From an uncultured Eubacteriales bacterium (lineage in GTDB: Bacteria > Bacillota > Clostridia > Oscillospirales > Acutalibacteraceae), in NCBI GenBank assembly GCA_900321665.1, contig ONWY01000061.1:1-7149 (forward strand): a stretch of 7,149 bases of DNA. Direction: 5' to 3'. Shown in pieces: positions 1 to 4,081 of this stretch. Each line of letters begins with the position of its first letter. Position 1 is the first letter of the stretch. Position numbers and translations under genes: made by a program. The notes beneath the pieces are model-generated. The model saw only the letters and a list, made by a program, of their open reading frames with translations, was not told the DNA's origin and made no database searches.

Positions 1-1987
1 TCCAAGTGGAAAAGTAGTTGACCTTGCTGCTGGTCTTATAGGTGCGAATACGCACATAGTAAACTTTCTTGGCGCTCAACTTCTTCACCGTGGTTTTAAG
101 TGTCTTATTGCTCTTGACCGTCACTTTCTTTGCACCCGCAAAGTTTGCCTTTGTACCATACTGCACCTGATAGCCCGTTACCGTCTGCTTTTTCCACTGT
201 GCGGTGAAGGCTTTGCTGCCTGCGGTAAGTTTGGTAAGTGCCGTTCCGTTCGGCAATGTGGGAGAATTGAGGGTCTTCGACCACGGGCTGAAGTAGTTCA
301 CACCATCATCACCCTTGATATAGAAGCGCACGCGGAATTTGTAGTTAATCCCCGCTTTTAACCCCTTGAAGGTCACGGAAGTCTTCGGTCCGGTTTTTGT
401 CTGTGCCCACTGTGTGCCGCCATCCGAGCACTGTACCTGGTAACCGGTAGCATTTTTAACCTCGTTATAACTCACGGTCTGCGCCTGCTTAGTTCTTGCC
501 GTGCACTTGAGCGTCAGCTTGCCGGTGGGCGCGGTGAAAGTATCTACTTTCTGCAATTCTCCGCAACGTGAGCAACTGTGCTTTGTATAGCCGAGTTGAG
601 TGCCTGTCGGCTTTACAACCGTTTTTGCCTCAGTATTATGACCTAAAGCCGAAATATATGTGTCAACATAACTTTCTCCACAGGAACAAGTATGTGTTGT
701 GAAGCCCTGTTCGGTGCAGGTTGGCGTTGTTACAGTAGCGGCAAAAGAATGCATATGCGGTTCTTCTATCACCTCAAAAGGTATGCCTGCCCACTTGCAG
801 AATGTTTCGGCATAAGAATCTTTATATCCTCTGATAGTCAAATTCGTGCAGCCGCTGAAAGCATTATACTCAATTCTTGTGACAGATTTCGGAATGGTGA
901 CATGTGTTAAGTTTTGGCAGTCTTTAAAAGTTCTGTCTCCAATGTAAGCAACACTATTGGGAACTTCAAATTCTTTTAATGTTTCACATTTATATAGATA
1001 ATGAAATTTATCTGTTAATTCAGTGGGGTTGTCATTAAAAGTGATGCTTGATATCGGAGAGTTACTAAAAGCATATTTTGTTAATAATTCATCTTGATTT
1101 AAAGGATAATCATTACCAACATAACCCTGAGTTGAAATAGTAATAGAATGAGGTAAAGTGATTTTTGTCAAATGACTGCACCCGTTAAAAGCACATAAAC
1201 CGATTTCAGTTACACTGGGAGAAAATGAAACAGAACTGATGTTTTCATCACCTCTAAGGAAATAGGAGTTAATCCTTTCTTCATTCAATTCCATATTACT
1301 ATATATTTCTCCATTGAAACTGATTGTTCCGCAGGACAAAATGCAGTATGGTAGTTTTGACCAGTCTTCTACCGTGCCTATAAAATTAATTCTTTCAGTA
1401 GCAAAACCATGAAAGGTTCCTTCAAAGTATTCATTATACCAACCGTTAACAAGTTTGATAGGCACATATTCAATATCTTTATGAAGTGTAATTTCATTCA
1501 CACTAAGGCAACCACTAAAGACCCTGTCTCCCAAACTTTTTATTGAAGCGGGCAAATCAATTCTACTTAATTTTTTACAGCCTGAAAAAGCAAAATCTTC
1601 AATAATTTCGAGAGAATTTCCAAAGTTTACATTGGTCAAATTACTGCACTCATAGAATGCTTTTATTCCAATGTTTTTAATAGAATTAGGCAAAGATATT
1701 TCAGTTAAATTACTGCAATTATAGAAAGCTTCTTTACAAATGCTGGTTACAGAGCCATTAATTATCACTGATTTAATGCTGGTTTCCCCACAAAACTGAC
1801 TTGTTAAGTACATATCTCCACTGCCGCTAATAACAAGTTCTCCAGTGCTTGAATCAAAAGTGTAAAACACATTCTCACCGATTTGACCGCTGGTCGGTAA
1901 ATCAGTCGCAGATGAAACAATATTCAACCCTGCAAAGAAACTGCACAGAATGGCTACTACCAACAAACAGCTAATTATCTTTTTCAT
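1..1987 (-). CDS. Secreted BspA-like leucine-rich-repeat protein with Fn3 domains (C-terminus outside window)
   Basis: The frame stays open from the ATG at 1987 to the left edge: 662 codons with no stop. Residues 1-27 are a signal peptide (MKKII, a hydrophobic core, probable cleavage after SSA). The motif GELVISGSGDM at about 49-59 is the usual entry to BspA-type LRRs. Residues 60-410 carry degenerate repeats of the form 'IG..AF.GC.NLT.I.LP.SI', ending in the family's GIPFEVI cap. Residues 412-484 hold two Cys-rich segments (TCSCGE, SCSRCGE), common in clostridial surface proteins. Two fibronectin type III-like domains follow (about 485-583 and 585 onward, with GYQVQ and YYVRIRTY). The product is probably exported, with an adhesive or binding role; its ligand is unknown, and any anchor would lie beyond the edge. 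An AGGAG at 1996-2000, eight bases before the ATG, supports the start. The Shine-Dalgarno sequence lies inside the last codons of the upstream gene, so the two are probably co-transcribed and translationally coupled. The C of AILC is preceded by Leu, so no good lipobox. Confidence 0.93.
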   Translation of the reverse strand, partial: MKKIISCLLVVAILCSFFAGLNIVSSATDLPTSGQIGENVFYTFDSSTGELVISGSGDMYLTSQFCGETSIKSVIINGSVTSICKEAFYNCSNLTEISLPNSIKNIGIKAFYECSNLTNVNFGNSLEIIEDFAFSGCKKLSRIDLPASIKSLGDRVFSGCLSVNEITLHKDIEYVPIKLVNGWYNEYFEGTFHGFATERINFIGTVEDWSKLPYCILSCGTISFNGEIYSNMELNEERINSYFLRGDENISSVSFSPSVTEIGLCAFNGCSHLTKITLPHSITISTQGYVGNDYPLNQDELLTKYAFSNSPISSITFNDNPTELTDKFHYLYKCETLKEFEVPNSVAYIGDRTFKDCQNLTHVTIPKSVTRIEYNAFSGCTNLTIRGYKDSYAETFCKWAGIPFEVIEEPHMHSFAATVTTPTCTEQGFTTHTCSCGESYVDTYISALGHNTEAKTVVKPTGTQLGYTKHSCSRCGELQKVDTFTAPTGKLTLKCTARTKQAQTVSYNEVKNATGYQVQCSDGGTQWAQTKTGPKTSVTFKGLKAGINYKFRVRFYIKGDDGVNYFSPWSKTLNSPTLPNGTALTKLTAGSKAFTAQWKKQTVTGYQVQYGTKANFAGAKKVTVKSNKTLKTTVKKLSAKKVYYVRIRTYKTSSKVNYFSTW

Positions 1988-1991
1988 TTCT

Positions 1992-2582
1992 TCAACTCCT
2001 TTTTTCTCGTTTACTCCAAAGCCAAAAATCAATTTTTTTAACATTGGTGATTCTGTTTTTATAATCAGGGAATGTCTCATCAAATAATTGAATACACTTT
2101 TGACCTTCTTCACCGTCAAGGAATTCGGAATACAGTCTTTTTATTTCATCATATATTTTTACAGCTTCTTTTATCCTTGTTTCTTTATCGGCAGTGTTGC
2201 ATCTATTCCACGGTTTATCTAACCCTAAATTCTTTAACACAAAACTGTCCCATATCGGCAAATCGGGATTTACAGCAGCCAACAGTTTGCTGGCAAAAGA
2301 AACCGCAAGTGTTTGATTGACTTTTTCAAGTTCTACTAATACTTCTTCAAAAGACAAAGGTCTTTTCTTTTGAGATTCTAATAATTGATAGAATTTGCTT
2401 TTCCATTCATTTGGTTTTGTTTTTACCCTAACTCTAAAATAGCCGTTAAACTGTTTCTGAAAATCCTTATCAGCTTTAAAATCTTCTTTTTGAATTGTTT
2501 CAATGATTTTGCAGTATTTTTCTATGCCAAGTAAAGACTTTAATGAATCTGAAATAACTTTTTTTGAATCCAGAATATCCAT
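1992..2582 (-). CDS. Hypothetical 196-residue soluble protein, first gene of the LRR operon
   Basis: This is a complete ORF with a GGAGG Shine-Dalgarno sequence (2590-2594) seven bases before the ATG. There is no signal peptide or membrane segment, so it is probably cytoplasmic. It is rich in Lys, Glu and Asp. Recognisable blocks are FNGYFRVR at 45-52, SFASKLLAAVNPDLPIWD at 95-112 followed by SFVLKNLGL, and KKIDFWLW at 182-189. From memory, this block pattern (SFASK.LA..NPD.PIWD ... KKID..LW) recurs in uncharacterised proteins of gut bacteria, but I cannot attach a named family or an activity. The SFASK and PIWD helices loosely recall helix-hairpin-helix glycosylase folds. The Lys-to-Asp spacing does not match the OGG catalytic pair, so that is only a structural guess. 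The gene ends four bases before the LRR gene and sits directly behind a terminator-containing leader. Its base composition is clearly more AT-rich than mutS2 and recO, which suggests acquisition. Confidence 0.85.
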   Translation of the reverse strand: MDILDSKKVISDSLKSLLGIEKYCKIIETIQKEDFKADKDFQKQFNGYFRVRVKTKPNEWKSKFYQLLESQKKRPLSFEEVLVELEKVNQTLAVSFASKLLAAVNPDLPIWDSFVLKNLGLDKPWNRCNTADKETRIKEAVKIYDEIKRLYSEFLDGEEGQKCIQLFDETFPDYKNRITNVKKIDFWLWSKREKRS

Positions 2583-2594
2583 ACTTTTTCCTCC

Positions 2595-2628
2595 AAAAAT
2601 AAAAAATGCGCAGCCGTCAAGCTACGCA
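2595..2628 (-). terminator. Intrinsic terminator between the leader and the 196-aa gene
   Basis: Read on the minus strand, TGCGTAGC (2621-2628) pairs with GCTGCGCA (2607-2614) across a 6-nt loop, giving 8 bp with one U-G pair. It is followed directly by TTTTTTATTTTT (2595-2606). The T-tract abuts the GGAGG of the downstream gene, so transcripts that stop here cannot express the operon. That placement is typical of an attenuator rather than a gene-end terminator. Confidence 0.8.
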
Positions 2629-2773
2629 ATAAAATACATAGCTCATAGCTGCTAAACTAAAATAAACACAATATCCAAACGAACAAGTGAATAAAGAGCT
2701 TGTATTTTTAACAAAATAAAAGCTTGTTGTTTGGATAAAACAGTACCAATAACTATATTTATTTTAGTTTAGC
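2595..2773 (-). ncRNA. Structured leader RNA / candidate attenuator or small RNA upstream of the 196-aa gene
   Basis: The transcript predicted from the 2780-2808 promoter would begin near 2773, at the outer arm of a perfect 17-bp inverted repeat (2758-2774 with 2650-2666, TGCTAAACTAAAATAAA on the plus strand). Nested inside is a second helix, 2723-2737 with 2672-2687, of 9 + 6 bp with one bulged base at 2681. Its loop repeats the ACAAGCT(C)TTTATT segment of the 5' arm, so the 3' arm has two alternative partners. A tandem CATAGCT pair (2637-2650) follows, then an intrinsic terminator. The order promoter, structured RNA, terminator, Shine-Dalgarno, gene fits transcription attenuation, a riboswitch, or an RNA antitoxin of type III style. 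No known riboswitch motif is recognised. The structure is seen in the sequence; the function is inferred. Confidence 0.6.
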
Positions 2774-2779
2774 AATTTT

Positions 2780-2808
2780 ATCATATCACAGTTTGTAATT
2801 AATATCAA
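2780..2808 (-). promoter_or_regulatory. Extended -10 promoter for the leader / 196-aa / LRR operon
   Basis: On the minus strand there is TTGATA (2803-2808), a 17-base spacer, then TATGAT (2780-2785) with an upstream TG (TGATATGAT). The predicted start is near 2773, exactly at the outer end of the 17-bp inverted repeat, which supports both calls. Confidence 0.65.
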
Positions 2809-2819
2809 TAATTTTAGTC

Positions 2820-2850
2820 AAAAAGAAAAACACCCGATTTAAAAATCGGG
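2820..2850 (-). terminator. Intrinsic terminator (minus strand) between the two small-RNA modules
   Basis: CCCGATT (2833-2839) pairs with AATCGGG (2844-2850) around a 4-nt loop. On the minus strand it is followed by TGTTTTTCTTTTT. It would stop leftward transcripts, such as read-through of the antisense RNA from 3131, before they enter the promoter of the 196-aa operon. No minus-strand gene ends here, so insulating or ending the antisense transcript is the likely role. Confidence 0.75.
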
Positions 2851-2874
2851 CGCATAATTGATATAAGTAAATAC

Positions 2875-2902
2875 TTGAAAATTCGACTATTTATGATATA
2901 AT
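2875..2902 (+). promoter_or_regulatory. Strong promoter of the small membrane-peptide mRNA
   Basis: TTGAAA (2875-2880), a 16-base spacer, then TATAAT (2897-2902) preceded by TG (TGATATAAT, extended -10). The predicted start is about 2908-2910, which places the AGAGC-TTTT-GCTCT hairpin (2909-2922) at the very 5' end of the RNA. A 5' cap hairpin of this kind is common on stable type I toxin mRNAs. Confidence 0.8.
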
Positions 2903-2908
2903 GATCGC

Positions 2909-2983
2909 AGAGCTTTTGCTCTCCCGGAGTTATCCAGTAACACGGTAGGCGGTTAAATCCGGCCCCTGAAAGGGGGCGAACTT
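2909..2983 (+). promoter_or_regulatory. Structured 5' leader sequestering the toxin Shine-Dalgarno
   Basis: Three elements are visible. The first is a 5' hairpin, AGAGC/GCTCT (2909-2922). The second is GCCCC (2962-2966), which can pair with GGGGC (2973-2977) and so covers the AGGGGG ribosome binding site (2971-2976). The third is CCGGA (2924-2928), which can pair with TCCGG (2958-2962) and competes with the previous stem. GGAGTTATCC (2926-2935), CGGTTA (2950-2955) and GCCCC also have perfect complements in the same order, read antiparallel, at 3101-3127. Translation control by alternative folding is inferred. Confidence 0.65.
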
Positions 2984-3055
2984 ATGGAACAGTACACAAT
3001 CATTATTCTTGTTTTAATTTTTGCGACTGCTTACATAGTCATAATAAAGAAATAA
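2984..3055 (+). CDS. 23-residue hydrophobic membrane peptide, candidate type I toxin
   Basis: This is a 24-codon frame from ATG to TAA. The peptide begins MEQYT, continues as an unbroken hydrophobic stretch (about residues 5-21, rich in Ile, Leu and Val), and ends in KK. It fits a single transmembrane helix with a positively charged tail. The Shine-Dalgarno AGGGGG at 2971-2976 lies seven bases before the ATG. The length and shape match type I toxins such as the Fst, TxpA and Ldr groups, but I do not recognise a specific family. The case for a real gene rests on context: a near-consensus promoter in front, a hairpin masking the ribosome site, and a convergent consensus promoter overlapping the 3' region. 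The TAA stop forms part of the 5' arm of the following hairpin. The inferred role is membrane depolarisation when not repressed. A signalling or other small membrane peptide is possible. Confidence 0.7.
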   Translation: MEQYTIIILVLIFATAYIVIIKK

Positions 3056-3131
3056 CCGCCCTGTCTGCAAAACAAGCGGTTACTCTTAATCTCTTATTTT
3101 GGGGCTAACCGTCTATCGGATAACTCCCTGT
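3045..3131 (-). ncRNA. Candidate antisense RNA (antitoxin) opposite the toxin 3' region
   Basis: From the perfect-consensus minus promoter at 3138-3165, transcription should start near 3131 and run into the toxin gene. The first plausible stop is the hairpin TAACCGC (3076-3082) with GCGGTTA (3053-3059), followed on the minus strand by TTTCTTTATT. That gives an RNA of about 85-90 nt covering the toxin stop codon and 3' untranslated region. Read-through would stop at the 2820-2850 terminator, giving about 300 nt and covering the whole mRNA. Its first 30 bases resemble the toxin mRNA's own 5' leader (GGAGTTATCC, CGGTTA, GCCCC), so it could compete with that leader for the mRNA's 3' tail. Confidence 0.65.
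3053..3082. terminator. Shared hairpin between convergent transcripts, better as a minus-strand terminator
   Basis: TAACCGC (3053-3059) is a perfect inverted repeat of GCGGTTA (3076-3082). On the minus strand the stem is followed by TTTCTTTATT, a reasonable tail for ending the antisense RNA. On the plus strand the tail (CTCTTAATCTCTTATTTT) is poorer, so toxin transcripts may partly read through to 3154-3195. TAACCGCC (3053-3060) is also perfectly complementary to GGCGGTTA (2948-2955) in the leader, an alternative to this hairpin. Confidence 0.6.
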
Positions 3132-3137
3132 ATTTAT

Positions 3138-3165
3138 ATTATACTCATTTTCGGCAAAATGTCAA
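3138..3165 (-). promoter_or_regulatory. Perfect-consensus convergent promoter of the antisense RNA
   Basis: On the minus strand there is TTGACA (3160-3165), a 16-base spacer, then TATAAT (3138-3143). Both hexamers match the sigma-A consensus exactly. No ORF lies downstream on the minus strand before 2582, so the product must be an RNA. A stronger antisense than sense promoter is the usual arrangement in type I toxin-antitoxin loci. Confidence 0.85.
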
Positions 3166-3195
3166 CTCGGTGGCATTTTGCTTTTTCCTTTTTTT
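3154..3195 (+). terminator. Strong plus-strand terminator ending the full-length toxin mRNA
   Basis: GCAAAATGTCA (3154-3164) pairs with TGGCATTTTGC (3171-3181): 11 bp with one G-U pair and a 6-nt loop. It is followed by TTTTTCCTTTTTTT. The stem contains most of the antisense promoter's -35 hexamer. Using this terminator would make the toxin mRNA about 280 nt and include the tail complementary to its 5' leader. Confidence 0.85.
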
Positions 3196-3203
3196 GGTGC
3201 TTC

Positions 3204-3350
3204 TAAATTCAAGAGTACCGGTTTTTACCGTTTTTTCATTATTCAAGAGTAGCAAAAAATGTAAAAATATAAATGTTTTTTAATAATATGCAATTCTCAT
3301 CATTGAGAGTAAATTAGTTTAAAACCTAACAATTTCACTACTCAAGAGTA
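3204..3350 (-). repeat. Four degenerate copies of a TACTCTTGAATAATG-like repeat
   Basis: Read on the minus strand, copies start at plus positions 3350 (TACTCTTGAGTAGTG), 3311 (TACTCTCAATGATG), 3251 (TACTCTTGAATAATG) and 3217 (TACTCTTGAATTTAG). The spacing is irregular: 39, 60 and 34 bases. The rightmost copy is also a short palindrome (TACTC-AA-GAGTA). A related TTACTCTTAAT in the other orientation lies at 3081-3091, just past the toxin gene. No gene occupies 3196-3387. Binding sites for a regulator are a possibility; nothing in the sequence proves it. Confidence 0.45.
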
Positions 3351-3352
3351 AT

Positions 3353-3386
3353 ATTTTTGCGAGAGGAAATTTCCTCTCGCAAAAAT
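3353..3386. repeat. Perfect 34-bp palindrome just downstream of tnpV
   Basis: ATTTTTGCGAGAGGAAA (3353-3369) is followed directly by its exact reverse complement (3370-3386), with no spacer. It begins two bases past the tnpV stop, as a gene-end hairpin would. On both strands, however, the T-tract precedes the GC stem and A's follow it, the reverse of an intrinsic terminator. It may be a weak terminator, an mRNA-protecting hairpin, or a protein or recombination site. Confidence 0.6.
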
Positions 3387-3387
3387 G

Positions 3388-3764
3388 CTAATAATTGGTT
3401 ATTTCATTCCAAACAATTTCTCTTGCTCGGTTTGAAATGTTGTTCATCGCTGCAACCCATGCCATCATATCTTCGGCTTTAAGTGCTTCGGTGATGCCTT
3501 CTTTTTCTGTAAGTTGCTTCACAAGGCAGTCATACATTTCACTTGCACGGGCGTCTACTTCCTGCAAATGTGCATCTAACTTGCATTGCATTTTCAGAGC
3601 AGTATAAAACCCTTTTCGGTGAGCTCTGATGTGTTCAAGATAACGCTGCCCCCATAATCCGATTTCGTAATCACTGTGCGGTAGCACAAGGTTTGGCAGA
3701 TAGACATCTCCCCCCCAAGGGTGTAACTAATACCAGTATTTTTGTCTGTGTAATAGTGTTTCAT
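3388..3764 (-). pseudogene. tnpV: TnpV-family transposon-encoded protein, frameshifted
   Basis: Two frames together give a protein of about 125 residues typical of TnpV, a small accessory protein of Tn4451-like and related clostridial elements; its function is unknown. The first part (MKHYYTDKNTGISYTLGG) starts at the ATG at 3764, eight bases after GGAGG (3773-3777). The second part starts at DVYLPN and includes EIGLWGQRYLEHIRAH, KEGITEALKAEDMMAWVAAMNN and NRAREIVWNE, the conserved core. The frames join at seven G's on the minus strand (3710-3716). One extra G, or two fewer, restores the frame. The ATG (3769) nearest the Shine-Dalgarno gives only two codons, so 3764 is the start. No other transposon gene is in the window, so this is probably a remnant. 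A sequencing error or slippage at the G run remains possible. Confidence 0.8.
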
Positions 3765-3805
3765 TGCATTTTCCTCCAATTAATAAAAAAATAGATTTAA
3801 TTGTT

Positions 3806-3854
3806 AAAAATGCAAAAGCGATAACGATTGTCTTTCAAAACCTTCGTTATCGCT
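3806..3854 (-). terminator. Hairpin with T-rich tail upstream of tnpV
   Basis: AGCGATAACGA (3817-3827) is a perfect 11-bp inverted repeat of TCGTTATCGCT (3844-3854), with a 16-nt loop. On the minus strand the stem is followed by TTTGCATTTTT. It would stop leftward transcription coming from mutS2 before tnpV. Confidence 0.55.
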
Positions 3855-4040
3855 GCTCTTCTTATTGAGGGTGCCCCTTGGGTGCCTCTGTTTTTTAGTG
3901 AATAGAGAAAAAAGGAGGGCGACACATTCGCGCTTGTTCCGCTTCGCTCGCAGTGAAAAGTGCATAGTTGTGGTGGCAAGGCAAAGCCTTGCATTATCAT
4001 GCTAAACACTTAACACTGAAAGCTAAAAACTGTTCACCCC
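3855..4040. other. Non-coding spacer between tnpV and mutS2
   Basis: No gene is supported here. Visible items are two direct copies of GGGTGCC (about 3869-3885), a 7-bp hairpin GCAAGGC-AAA-GCCTTGC (3976-3992), and a stretch of CTAAACACTTAACACTGAAA-like sequence (about 4002-4030). Such hairpin-rich, oligo-repeat spacers are common between genes in gut Clostridia and may be copies of a dispersed intergenic repeat. Only a genome-wide comparison could show that. Confidence 0.4.
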
Positions 4041-4080
4041 GCAAATAAGCCGACTCACTTACCGTGAGTCGGCTTGTTGC
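4041..4080 (-). terminator. Terminator of the recO-mutS2 operon
   Basis: AAGCCGACTCAC (4047-4058) pairs with GTGAGTCGGCTT (4064-4075) around a 5-nt loop. GCAA (4041-4044) and TTGC (4077-4080) extend the stem past a small bulge. It begins one base beyond the mutS2 stop codon. The minus-strand tail (TTATTTGC) is only moderately T-rich, and the long GC stem carries the call. Confidence 0.8.
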
Positions 4081-4081
4081 A

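Noticed and set aside
692..910. 72-codon plus-strand frame inside the LRR gene
   Set aside because: It lies antisense to a continuous, clearly recognisable coding frame (Cys-rich and cap region) and has no features of its own.
1943..1987. Lipoprotein signal in the LRR protein
   Set aside because: The candidate Cys (AILC) follows Leu rather than Gly, Ala or Ser. An ordinary signal peptide with SSA cleavage fits better.
2650..2774. Miniature inverted-repeat transposable element with 17-bp ends
   Set aside because: There is no target-site duplication across the two ends, and the repeat coincides with the predicted transcript start and a nested helix. RNA structure explains it better.
2595..2808. 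Retron msr-msd RNA, because of the long inverted repeat around a structured RNA
   Set aside because: No reverse transcriptase gene is in the window, and the downstream 196-aa protein has none of its motifs.
1992..2808. Type III (ToxIN-like) toxin-antitoxin system
   Set aside because: The layout (promoter, RNA, terminator, small gene) fits, but the leader lacks true tandem repeats and the protein shows no likeness I can see to ToxN, TenpN or CptN. Kept only as a possibility in the leader finding.
3204..3350. Degenerate CRISPR array
   Set aside because: Repeats are only about 10-15 bases and variable, the spacing is uneven (34-60), and no cas gene is present.
3797..4009. 70-codon minus-strand frame between tnpV and mutS2
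   Set aside because: It has no convincing ribosome site, spans hairpins and direct repeats, and its Ser/Arg/Cys-rich product looks like translated intergenic repeat. Not reported as a gene.
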